From the NCBI GenBank assembly GCA_963759375.1, contig CAVWYY010000002.1, positions 310,001-374,000 of the forward strand: a DNA stretch of 64,000 bases. The letters are read 5' to 3'. This document shows, one piece after another, positions 9,206-17,142 of the stretch. Numbering within the stretch: the first letter of the stretch is position 1; each line of letters begins with the position of its first letter. Origin of the DNA: DASSUW01 sp963759375. Its GTDB lineage: Bacteria; Actinomycetota; Thermoleophilia; Solirubrobacterales; Solirubrobacteraceae. The translations under genes were made by a program, and so were the position numbers. The notes beneath the pieces are model-generated. The model searched no databases. It was not told the DNA's origin and was given only the letters and a program-made list of their open reading frames with translations.

Positions 9206-9251
9206 GTAGTCCTAATATCCTGCCGCCGTGGTCGGACTTAGGGATTCCTAA
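9202..9251 (+). promoter_or_regulatory. two DtxR/IdeR-like iron boxes before efeO
   Basis: Two copies of TTAGG-N4-CCTAA occur at 9202-9215 and 9238-9251, centres 36 bp apart. This matches the first 14 bases of the IdeR/DtxR operator consensus (TTAGGTTAGCCTAA). A TAATAT stretch at 9213-9218 overlapping the first box could be the -10. Iron-loaded repressor binding here would shut off the iron-uptake pair that follows. Confidence 0.65.
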
Positions 9252-9267
9252 CGCTGTGAGGAGGACG

Positions 9268-10353
9268 ATGAGATCCAAGCTGCTGGTGGCGTGCGTGGCG
9301 CTCGCCGCTCTTGCCGGTTGCGGGGGCGACGACGACGCGGACACGACGGCGGCGCAGGCGACGCCGGCCGCGGCCGAGACCGATCTCGGCCCGATCAAGG
9401 ACTATCTGCTCGAGCACAGCGCCAAGCTCAAGTCGGACACCGCGACCCTCGCCGAGGACGCGGACGCGTACTACCAGCTCGCGAAGTCGGTCGACTTCGA
9501 CTACGCGAAGCTGCTGGCCGACCACCGCGACGAGGTGGCCGAGCAGATCAAGAGCATGCAGGCGACGTTCCGCGAGGCCAACCCGGCCTACGAGGAGATG
9601 GAGGGCGTCGTCGCGGGTGTCCCGTCGCTCGCCGACTTCGACGTGATCCTCGACGCGGGCGCCGACAAGTCGGACCCCGAGAACGCCGTGCCGTTCTCGA
9701 TCAAGACGCCGGCCGGCAAGACGTTCGAGCAGCCGGGCAACTTCTTCTTCCTGCTCGAGACCTCGCTGTGGGGGACCGAGGAGAAGTTCGCGGCCCAGGG
9801 CGTCAAGCCCGACCTCGACGGCGACGGCAAGGTCGTGTTCGGCGAGGCGCTGCCGGACGCCGACTTCCTCGTGGCCGCCGCCAAGGACTTCTCGACCAAC
9901 GCCGCCGACCTCGACACCGCCGCCAACGAGTGGCAGCCCACCGAGCAGGACGCGTTCACGGCGGTGGTCGTGATGACGCCGACGATGTCGGAGTACTTCG
10001 AGGCGTGGAAGAACTCGCGCTTCGTCGCCGGTGCCAAGGCCGAGGAGAGCGGCTTCGTCGCCGCCTCGCGCCTGCAGGACATCGCCGACATCCTCGGCGG
10101 CCTCGTGCTCGTCTACGACAGCATCCAGCCCTCGGTGAGCAAGGCCGACGCGCAGCAGGCGAAGCAGACCGGCACCGACCTCAAGAACCTCCACGAGTTC
10201 GCGGCCCAGCTCCGCGACGAGGAGGCGGCCGGCAAGAAGTTCACGGCCGAGGAGGCCGACACGCTCGGGTCGGACGCGCAGGATCGTGCCGAGGCGATCG
10301 CCGGTCAGGTCAGCCAGGCCGCCGGACAGCTCAACATCAAGCTGGAGAGCTAG
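9268..10353 (+). CDS. efeO: EfeO-like iron-uptake lipoprotein
   Basis: This predicted lipoprotein (LAALAGCGGDDD lipobox) of 361 residues resembles the all-helical M75/imelysin domain of EfeO, which feeds iron to an FTR1 permease. The clean Shine-Dalgarno GAGGAGG precedes ATG 9268. The segment NFFFLLETSLWGTEEKF lies where EfeO proteins normally carry a HxxE metal motif followed by an aromatic; the Glu is kept but the His is not. It is followed 8 nt later by the FTR1 gene and preceded by two iron boxes. Assignment as EfeO relies on context plus overall pattern. Confidence 0.7.
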   Translation: MRSKLLVACVALAALAGCGGDDDADTTAAQATPAAAETDLGPIKDYLLEHSAKLKSDTATLAEDADAYYQLAKSVDFDYAKLLADHRDEVAEQIKSMQATFREANPAYEEMEGVVAGVPSLADFDVILDAGADKSDPENAVPFSIKTPAGKTFEQPGNFFFLLETSLWGTEEKFAAQGVKPDLDGDGKVVFGEALPDADFLVAAAKDFSTNAADLDTAANEWQPTEQDAFTAVVVMTPTMSEYFEAWKNSRFVAGAKAEESGFVAASRLQDIADILGGLVLVYDSIQPSVSKADAQQAKQTGTDLKNLHEFAAQLRDEEAAGKKFTAEEADTLGSDAQDRAEAIAGQVSQAAGQLNIKLES

Positions 10354-10361
10354 AGGCGCCG

Positions 10362-12731
10362 ATGCGCCGGGTCGTCCTTCTTGCCGCCCTCGCCTGCCTG
10401 GTGCTGCCGGGCACGGCGAGGGCGGCCGAGACGCCCTGGCGCGCGGCGGGCGAGGTCCGCGACGCGCTGTTCGACGCGCAGACCGAGCTGATCGTCGGCA
10501 CGCGGGCGACCGCGGAGAAGCAGGTGGCGCGCGGCGTCGAGGCATACCGCGGGCCCCTGCGGGCCGGGATCCGCAGGGCGGACCCGGCCGCCGACAAGGC
10601 GGTCCTCCGCTCGCTGGCCGCGGCGCGCACCGCCGTCGCGCGGGGTGACTCGACCGCGCTGGCGGGCGCCCGCGGCGCGGCACGCGCCGCGATCCTCCGC
10701 GGCTCGTACGCGGCGACCCTGGCGGCCGTCGACCGCGGCGACGCGGACGCGGCGCGTGGCTGGCTGCTGCTGCGTGAGTTCCGCACCGCAACGCGCTTCA
10801 CCCGGCCGGGCGCCGACGCGACGATCGCGGTCGGCCGGCTCGGAGCCGGCAAGCTCGACCCCAAGCGCGCGCACGCCGCCGTCCAGAAGGACCTGCTCGA
10901 CGCTTACCAGGCACGCCTGCGCGAGTTGCTCGGCGACGCGCAGCGGGGCGCCGAGAACGACCTGCCGGCGCGCCGCGCCGAGGCGGCCGCGCAGGCGCAG
11001 GGCTACTTCGAGATCCTCGCTGCGCGGTACACCGAGGATCGCGGTGCCGACGCGACGCAGGACGCGCGGGCCGCCTACGCCGAGCTCACCCGGACGGCGG
11101 CGAGCAAGGACGTCGCCGCGTTCAGTGCCGCGCGCGACCGCGCCGCGGCGACGCTCGAGGGCTTCACCGCCGCGCCGTTCACCGCTGAGGAGGCGGCGCG
11201 GCGTGCCCAGCAGCTGCTGCGCTTCCTCGCGCTGGTGCCCGTCGAGTACGGGCGCGGCGTCAAGGGCACGCGCGTGAACCTCGACTTCGAGATCCAGGAA
11301 GCGGCGGCGTTCCACAGCGGCGCGTCCGCCGCGTTCGCCGACCTGCGCGACCAGCTCGCCAAGCGCGACCAGGCGCGCACCGACGCGGCGGCGGCCGGGA
11401 TCGACAAGCTCGGTGCGCTCGTGGGCGTCGCGACCAAGCAGAAGGAGGGCGTGCCCGAAACCGACGAGATCGAGGGACAGACCAAGGCGGTCGAGGACGC
11501 GCTGAACGCCACGATGCCCGAGGCCTGGAAGGAGAGCACGGACGAGTCGGACTACGACCTCATCCAGCTCACGCTCGACCGCATGCAGGCGGCGGCCGGC
11601 GCCGGCCAGTACCACCAGGCCGAGCAGGCGCGCCTGGAGGCGTACTCGTTCTTCGAGTTCGGTCCGGAGCGGCGGCTGAAGGCATTCGACCCCGGCCTGG
11701 CGCTCACGATCGAGGGTCAGATCTGGTACGGCGCGCAAGGCGAGCCAGGCCTGGCCAAGCTGATCGCGAGCCGCGCGCCCGTGCGCGAGCTGCGCGAGGC
11801 CCGCCGCGCGCTCGACACCAAGCTCGAGGACGCCGCGGCGACGCTCGGCGACAGCTCCAGCAGCGCCACCGTCGTCACCAACTCGGCGATTCTCGTGTTC
11901 CGCGAGGGCCTGGAGGCCGTGCTCATCCTCGCGGCGATCACCGCGTCGTTCGTAGGCGCCCGCCGCGGGTTGCGCAAGCCGGTGCTGTGGGGCGCGATGC
12001 TCGGCCTGCTCGCCTCGATCGTGACCTGGGTGATCGCCAGCACGCTGATCGAGTCGCTGGCCACCTCCGGCGAGAAGCTCGAGGCGATCACGGGGCTCGT
12101 GGCGATCGTGGTCCTGTTGCTGGTGACCAACTGGTTCTTCCACCGCGTGTACTGGAGCGAGTGGATCGGGCGCTTCCACCGCAAGCGCAAGGCGCTGGAG
12201 AAGATCGACAAGACCGGCTTCATCTCCGCGCAGGTGCTCGGCTTCGTGCTGCTCGGCCTGACGAGCGTGTACCGCGAGGGGTTCGAGACCGTGCTGTTCC
12301 TGCAGTCGCTGCAGGTGAGCGCCGGCACCGCGACCGTCGTGGAGGGCGCCGCGCTCGGCCTGCTGCTCACGTTCGCCGTCGGCACCTTCACGTTCTTGCT
12401 CCAGCGCAAGCTCCCCTACAAGCGGATGCTGGTGGTCACCGGCGTGATGATCGGCTTCGTGCTCGTCGTGATGGTCGGGCAGACCGCGCGCACGATGCAG
12501 GGCGTCGGCTGGCTGCCGATCACGCCGGTCGGCGGCGAGCCGCCGTACTGGCTGGGCGTGTGGTTCGGCGTCTACCCGAGCTGGGAGACGCTCGGCGCGC
12601 AGATCATCGCCGCCGTGTTCGTCATCGGCTCGTTCTTCGTGGCCAAGGAGCTCAAGGTCAAGCGGCCCGGGCGGCGTGCGGCGCGTCGCGAAGCACCCGC
12701 GCAACCGAAACAAGAGCCAGTGCGGTCATGA
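10362..12731 (+). CDS. efeU: FTR1-family iron permease with large extracytoplasmic domain
   Basis: This is a high-affinity iron permease of the FTR1/EfeU family. The C-terminal third has about seven membrane helices with the two iron-binding motifs, REGLE at residue 514 and REGFE at residue 638. The first 490 residues form a secreted, charged, helical domain behind a cleavable signal (LVLPGTARAAE). Plain EfeU is about 280 residues, so this is one of the long, two-part FTR1 proteins. The ATG is 8 nt after efeO. No EfeB peroxidase gene is nearby. Its last 74 nt overlap the convergent VKOR gene. Confidence 0.88.
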   Translation: MRRVVLLAALACLVLPGTARAAETPWRAAGEVRDALFDAQTELIVGTRATAEKQVARGVEAYRGPLRAGIRRADPAADKAVLRSLAAARTAVARGDSTALAGARGAARAAILRGSYAATLAAVDRGDADAARGWLLLREFRTATRFTRPGADATIAVGRLGAGKLDPKRAHAAVQKDLLDAYQARLRELLGDAQRGAENDLPARRAEAAAQAQGYFEILAARYTEDRGADATQDARAAYAELTRTAASKDVAAFSAARDRAAATLEGFTAAPFTAEEAARRAQQLLRFLALVPVEYGRGVKGTRVNLDFEIQEAAAFHSGASAAFADLRDQLAKRDQARTDAAAAGIDKLGALVGVATKQKEGVPETDEIEGQTKAVEDALNATMPEAWKESTDESDYDLIQLTLDRMQAAAGAGQYHQAEQARLEAYSFFEFGPERRLKAFDPGLALTIEGQIWYGAQGEPGLAKLIASRAPVRELREARRALDTKLEDAAATLGDSSSSATVVTNSAILVFREGLEAVLILAAITASFVGARRGLRKPVLWGAMLGLLASIVTWVIASTLIESLATSGEKLEAITGLVAIVVLLLVTNWFFHRVYWSEWIGRFHRKRKALEKIDKTGFISAQVLGFVLLGLTSVYREGFETVLFLQSLQVSAGTATVVEGAALGLLLTFAVGTFTFLLQRKLPYKRMLVVTGVMIGFVLVVMVGQTARTMQGVGWLPITPVGGEPPYWLGVWFGVYPSWETLGAQIIAAVFVIGSFFVAKELKVKRPGRRAARREAPAQPKQEPVRS

Positions 12732-13080
12732 TCACGGCGCTGGCCACGCACCACTGGCAGATCGCCTCGATCTTCTCGATCTCCACGTAGGTCAGCCACG
12801 CGCTGAACCCGAAGCCGACGAGCGACAGGAACGCGGCCGCCTGCGCGCCGAGCTCCTCCGGCAGAGCGAGGCTGGCGAGGATGAGGACGTAGCCGCCGAG
12901 GCCGAGGACCGCCACCGGGATGCCGGCCAGCTCGGCCCAGCGCGAGGACTGCACGCGCTCGCAGCCGCCGCCACCGCCGACGCAGACGGGATCGAGGCCG
13001 GCGTAGTGCACCCACGTCAGGTAGCCCGCGATCGCGATCCCCACGAGCGCCAGCGCCGCCGTGACGCGCCGCAGGGTCAT
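12658..13080 (-). CDS. VKOR-family membrane disulfide oxidoreductase
   Basis: This bacterial vitamin K epoxide reductase homologue has four helices in 140 residues. It shows the loop cysteine pair (C33 and C40, GGGGGCERVQSS) and the active-site CQWC at 108-111. Such proteins reoxidise DsbA using quinone and replace DsbB in actinobacteria. It starts 4 nt inside the end of the DsbA-like gene (ATGA overlap), forming a dedicated oxidising pair. Its 3' end runs antisense into the FTR1 gene. Confidence 0.92.
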   Translation of the reverse strand: MTLRRVTAALALVGIAIAGYLTWVHYAGLDPVCVGGGGGCERVQSSRWAELAGIPVAVLGLGGYVLILASLALPEELGAQAAAFLSLVGFGFSAWLTYVEIEKIEAICQWCVASAVIMTALALVSVARVLRDAPHAARAA

Positions 13081-13799
13081 GTCCCTCCGAGCGCCGCGTC
13101 GAGCGCCCGCGCGTAGTCCTCGGGCGACGTGCCCTGGATCTGCAGCGGCGTCAGCACGCCGCCCTTGCGGATGTAGAAGTCCGGCGTGCTCGTCGACCCG
13201 AGGTCGCGCGCGAACTGCTCGGCCTCCTTGACGGCCGGCTGGCTGAGCGGATCGTCGGCTGCGGCGACCACCTTGTCGACGTCCAGGCCCTCGACCTGCG
13301 AGGCGACCATGCGCATGAAGTCGGCGTCCGCGTAGCCCGACTCCTCAGGGCCCTGGTTGCGGTAGAAGACGTCGGCGAACTGGTACATGCGGTCCTGCCG
13401 GGCGGCCTCGGCGGCGGCGCCCGCCGCCCGCACCGAGTCGCGGCCGAGGAAGCTGCGGAAGTGCAGCTCGTAGCGCAGCTTGCCGGGCCGCACGTAGTCG
13501 CGCACGACGGTCGGCAGCGCGTTGCGCGAGTAGTCCGCGCAGAACGGGCACTGCAGGTCGGCGATCTCCACGAGCGTGGCCGGCGCACTCTTCTTGCCGA
13601 GGTCGATCCCCTGCTGCGGGATGCCGTCGTAGAGCTTGGCGACCTCCTCGTTGACCGTCGGCTCGCCGGACGCGGCCGGGGTGGGGGAGGCCGCCTGCTC
13701 GTCGTCACCACCGCCCGAGATCACGATCGCGGCGACGACGACGATCGCCGCGAGCGCGACGACGGCGCCCAGCCGCACGAGTGAGCGGTGGCGGAGCAT
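13077..13799 (-). CDS. DsbA-like thioredoxin-fold thiol oxidoreductase
   Basis: This is a membrane-anchored extracytoplasmic thiol-disulfide oxidoreductase. The N-terminal helix (LVRLGAVVALAAIVVVAAIV) is followed by an Ala/Pro linker and a DSBA_2/thioredoxin_4 domain with CPFC at residues 84-87 and the cis-Pro segment STSTPDFYI. The ATG at 13799 is chosen. An upstream ATG at 13849 in the same frame would sit inside the regulator's operator and gives a poor signal anchor. It is coupled to VKOR, which probably recycles it. It diverges from mntR, but a functional link to manganese is not implied. Confidence 0.9.
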   Translation of the reverse strand: MLRHRSLVRLGAVVALAAIVVVAAIVISGGGDDEQAASPTPAASGEPTVNEEVAKLYDGIPQQGIDLGKKSAPATLVEIADLQCPFCADYSRNALPTVVRDYVRPGKLRYELHFRSFLGRDSVRAAGAAAEAARQDRMYQFADVFYRNQGPEESGYADADFMRMVASQVEGLDVDKVVAAADDPLSQPAVKEAEQFARDLGSTSTPDFYIRKGGVLTPLQIQGTSPEDYARALDAALGGT

Positions 13800-13839
13800 G
13801 GCGGGTTGAGGGTAATGCGACCGGAGGTTGAAAATGGTT

Positions 13840-13854
13840 TTAGGCATGCCATAA
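13840..13854 (+). promoter_or_regulatory. candidate DtxR-family operator before mntR
   Basis: TTAGG-CATG-CCATAA differs from the TTAGG-N4-CCTAA boxes at 9.2 kb only by one extra A. It contains the perfect palindrome GGCATGCC. It lies 9 nt before the GTG of the DtxR-family regulator, overlaps a CATAAT -10-like stretch, and would allow autoregulation of a near-leaderless transcript. Confidence 0.5.
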
Positions 13855-13862
13855 TTTGATTC

Positions 13863-14535
13863 GTGGCCGCGCGTGAGACAGTGTTCAGCCCCGCCGTCGA
13901 GGACTACGCCAAGGCGATCTATCAGCTCGCCGAGGGCTGCGGCGGCCCCGTGAGCACGAACGCGCTGGCCGAGCGGCTTCACGTCACGGCTGGATCGGCG
14001 TCCGGGATGGTCCGCAAGCTCGACGAGCTCGGGCTGGTCGAGCATGTGCCGTACAAGGGGGTCCAGCTGACGGCCGAGGGCACGCGCGCTGGCGCTCGAG
14101 GTCATCCGCCATCACCGGCTGCTCGAGCTGTACCTGACCGAGAGCCTCGGCGTGCCGTGGGACCGCGTTCACGACGAGGCCGAGGTGCTCGAGCACGTGC
14201 TGTCGGAGGAGCTCGAGGCGCTGATCGCCGCCAAGCTCGGGCATCCGACGCGCGACCCGCACGGCGACCCGATCCCGTCGGCCGACCTGGTGATCGAGGA
14301 GGAGGCCACCGAGAGCCTCGCTGCCGCCGAGGCCGGCGCGTGCGGGACGTTCGTGCGCATCTCCGACGCCGACCCCGAGATGCTCCGCTACCTGGCCGAG
14401 CGCGGGATCGCGCCCGGCGACACGTTCGAGGTGGTCGAGAAGCAGCCCTTCGACGGGCCGCTGTTCGTGCGCTTCGGCGAAGACGTTCACGTCCTCGGCG
14501 GATCGCTGGCCGGCGCGATGCGGGTGCAGGCGTGA
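13863..14535 (+). pseudogene. mntR: DtxR/MntR-family metal-dependent repressor (one frame break)
   Basis: This is a manganese- or iron-dependent repressor. The winged helix is clear (VEDYAKAIYQLAE, SASGMVRKLDELGLVEHVPYK). After a 1-2 nt break near 14088 the second frame continues LALEVIRHHRLLELYLTESL and HDEAEVLEHVLSEELEAL, which carries the metal ligands. A C-terminal FeoA/SH3-like domain follows, which is typical of IdeR rather than of short MntR. The stop overlaps the start of the Nramp gene (GTGA), which favours Mn regulation. All domains are present, so the break may be a sequencing error. Confidence 0.85.
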
Positions 14536-15794
14536 GCACGCAGGAAGCGGCGGTCGCCTCGCCCACGTTCGAGGGCACGCGCCGGCGCGGGCGCGTACGC
14601 GCCGCGTTGCCGTTCATCGGCCCGGCCTTCGTGGCCGCGATCGCGTACGTCGATCCCGGCAACTTCGCCACCAACATCGCCGGCGGCGCCGAGTTCGGCT
14701 ACCTCCTGCTGTGGGTGATCCTCGCGGCGAACCTGATGGCGATGCTGATCCAGTTCCTGTCGGCCAAGGTCGGCATCGCCACCGGCCGGAGCCTGCCCGA
14801 GCTGTGCCGCGAGCACTTCCCGCGCCGCGTGTCGTTCGGGCTGTGGGTCCAGGCCGAGCTGATCGCCATGGCGACCGACCTGGCCGAGTTCGTCGGCGCG
14901 GCGATCGCGCTGAACCTGCTGTTCGGGCTGCCGCTGCTGCCGGCCGGCCTCGTCACCGCGGTCGTCTCCTTCGCGCTGCTGGGCCTGCAGACGCGCGGCT
15001 ACCGGCGGTTCGAGATCGTCATCGCCGGGATGCTCGGCGTGATCCTGCTCGGCTTCCTGGTCGACTCGCTGCTGGTCCCGCACGACGCCAAGGGCATCGC
15101 CGAGGGCTTCATCCCGGGCTTCGCGGGAACCGACTCGCTGCTGCTGGCCACCGGCATCCTCGGCGCGACCGTCATGCCGCACGTGATCTATCTGCACTCG
15201 GCGCTCACGCAGCGGCGCGTGCAGGGCGCCGACGAGCCCACCAAGCGCCGGCTGATGCGCTTCCAGCGCGTCGATGTGCTGATCGCCATGGGCGTCGCCG
15301 GCGTGATCAACATGTCGATGCTGATCGTCGCCGCTTCGCTGTTCCACGACTCCGGGCTCTCGGACGTCGACACCATCGAGGGCGCGTACGCGGGCTTCCA
15401 GTCGCTCGTCGGCAACGACGCCGCGCTGGCCTTCGCGCTGGCGCTGCTGGCCTCCGGCCTGGCGGCCTCGAGCGTCGGCACCTACGCCGGCCAGGTCGTC
15501 ATGCAGGGCTTCATCAACCGCACGATCCCGCTCATCCTGCGCCGGCTCGTGACGATGCTGCCGGCGCTGATCGTGCTCGGCGTCGGCCTCGACCCGTCGC
15601 GCTCGCTGGTCATCTCCCAGGTGGTGCTGTCGTTCGGCATCCCGTTCGCGCTGGTGCCGCTCGTGATCCTCAGCCGGCGGCGCGACATCATGGGCCCGCT
15701 GGCCAACCGCGGGCTGACCACGGTCGTGGCGAGCGTGGTCGCCGCCCTGATCATCAGTCTCAACGCCTTCCTGCTGGTTCAGACGTTCGCCTAG
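14532..15794 (+). CDS. mntH: Nramp-family Mn2+/Fe2+ transporter
   Basis: This is a proton-coupled divalent metal importer of 420 residues with about eleven membrane helices. The metal-binding DPGN motif is visible in AYVDPGNFATNIAGG (helix 1), and MPHVIYLHSAL carries the helix 6 Met-Pro-His site. The frame is open far upstream because it merges with the shifted mntR frame; the true start is GTG 14532, overlapping the mntR stop. Manganese is the likeliest substrate because of the adjacent regulator. Confidence 0.92.
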   Translation: MSTQEAAVASPTFEGTRRRGRVRAALPFIGPAFVAAIAYVDPGNFATNIAGGAEFGYLLLWVILAANLMAMLIQFLSAKVGIATGRSLPELCREHFPRRVSFGLWVQAELIAMATDLAEFVGAAIALNLLFGLPLLPAGLVTAVVSFALLGLQTRGYRRFEIVIAGMLGVILLGFLVDSLLVPHDAKGIAEGFIPGFAGTDSLLLATGILGATVMPHVIYLHSALTQRRVQGADEPTKRRLMRFQRVDVLIAMGVAGVINMSMLIVAASLFHDSGLSDVDTIEGAYAGFQSLVGNDAALAFALALLASGLAASSVGTYAGQVVMQGFINRTIPLILRRLVTMLPALIVLGVGLDPSRSLVISQVVLSFGIPFALVPLVILSRRRDIMGPLANRGLTTVVASVVAALIISLNAFLLVQTFA

Positions 15795-15853
15795 GGTGGC
15801 TTGACTTCCTCGTCGCGCCGGAGCACCATCGGCGCGCGATGGCGGCACATGCG

Positions 15854-16382
15854 ATGAGGTATCCGCCGACGCGCCGCAGACGGCGCTGGCCGCAGCGCAT
15901 GCTGGGATTTCTCGCCACGGTCGCGCTGCTCGGCAGCGGCGCGGCGATCGCGTACATGGTCCTGCCGAAGGACGAGGACGGCGCGGCCGTCCAGGCGCCT
16001 CCCGCCGCCAAGCCGAAGGCCAATCCCAAGCCCGCGCTGACCAAGGCGCAGCGCCGCGAGCGAAACGCCGCCGTCACGGTGCTCGAGAAGGAGGGCTACG
16101 AGCCCGCGCGGATGGCCGACTGGCGCCCCAAGGCGGAGCTGCAAGTGCTCGTGGGCCGCAACGACCAGGGCGCGATGCGCGCGTTCTTCTTCACCGACGG
16201 AAAGTTCCTCGGGCACGACGACGCGATCGACCAGCAACAGCGTCCGCGTGGTCAAGGGGGAGAAGGGCGCCATCACGCTCTCCTACCGCGTGAGCACGGG
16301 CGGCCGCGAGCGGGTGCGCTTCAGCCTCGACAACGGCTCGCTCGCACACACGGACCCGGTCCCGCCGTCCACGCTCCGCTGA
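15854..16382 (+). pseudogene. hypothetical membrane-anchored protein (one frame break)
   Basis: I do not recognise the family. The protein starts with an Arg-rich segment (MRYPPTRRRRR; an ATG at 15839 is an alternative), one membrane helix (FLATVALLGSGAAIAYMVL), a Pro/Lys/Ala linker, and a small extracytoplasmic domain (VLEKEGYEPARMADWRPK, AELQVLVGRNDQGAMRAFFF). The frame breaks near 16231. In the other frame the domain continues SNSVRVVKGEKGAITLSYRV to a TGA at 16380, which reads as a natural beta-rich ending. It is about 175 residues if repaired. Confidence 0.6.
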
Positions 16383-16400
16383 CCGCGTAGCATCGAAGGG

Positions 16401-17111
16401 GTGTGCGGTCGCTACACCCTGAGGACGCCCGGCGGGCGGGCACTCGCCGAGCGCTTCGTGCTCGACGACGCCGGCGCGTTCGATCCTGCGACCCTGCACC
16501 GCTTCAACGTCTGCCCGACCGAGCCGATCGCCGTCGCCGTGCGCGAGGGCGACAAGCGCGAGGTCCGCACGATGCGCTGGGGCCTGGTCCCGCCGTGGGC
16601 GCACGAGCTCGGGAAGGGATTCCAGCCGATCAACGCCCGCGCCGAGACGGCAGCCACCAAGGCGCCGTTCGCCGAGCTGTTCGAGCGGCCTGAGCGCCGC
16701 TGCCTGATCCTCGCCGACGGCTGGTACGAGTGGCTGAAGGCCGAGAAGAAGGGCGGGGATCGGATTCCGTTCCACTACACGGTGGACGAGGGCGGGCCGT
16801 TCGCGTTCGCCGGCCTGTGGGGGCGGCGCCGCATCGGCGGCGACCTCGTCCACTCGGCCCTCATCCTCACGTGCGCCGCCAACGCCGTGGCCGCGCCGGT
16901 GCACGACCGGATGCCGGTGATCCTCGCCGGCCCGGACGAGGAGGCCGCGTGGCTGGAGGGGGAGAGCGACGGCCTGCTCGGCCCGCTCGACCCCGGGCGC
17001 ACCGCCGTCGCGCCCGCCAACCCGGCGGTCAACAAGGCCGGCGTCGAGGGCGAGGACCTGCTGACGCCGCCGGAGCCCGAAGAGCCGGCGCAGCTCAGGC
17101 TGGCCACCTGA
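16401..17111 (+). CDS. SRAP/HMCES-type abasic-site-binding protein (YedK)
   Basis: This SOS-response-associated peptidase family protein crosslinks abasic sites in single-stranded DNA through its second residue, Cys2. The GTG start gives MCGRYTL, so Cys2 is in place. Other conserved parts are MRWGLVPPWA, the INARAETAATKAPF segment and the HDRMPVIL His region. The length (236) is normal. It stands alone between the broken hypothetical gene and the antiporter; no LexA-type box was recognised upstream. Confidence 0.93.
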   Translation: MCGRYTLRTPGGRALAERFVLDDAGAFDPATLHRFNVCPTEPIAVAVREGDKREVRTMRWGLVPPWAHELGKGFQPINARAETAATKAPFAELFERPERRCLILADGWYEWLKAEKKGGDRIPFHYTVDEGGPFAFAGLWGRRRIGGDLVHSALILTCAANAVAAPVHDRMPVILAGPDEEAAWLEGESDGLLGPLDPGRTAVAPANPAVNKAGVEGEDLLTPPEPEEPAQLRLAT

Positions 17112-17142
17112 AGACCCCGCATCTGACAGGGTTCCCGGTTCC

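Noticed and set aside
10350..12713. Long minus-strand open frame (787 codons) opposite the FTR1 gene
   Set aside because: Low-complexity composition and no family features, whereas the plus strand encodes a recognisable FTR1 permease.
14711..15790. Alternative frame through mntH continuing into the 16 kb hypothetical
   Set aside because: The Nramp protein is clearly in the other frame; this one only becomes coding after 15839.
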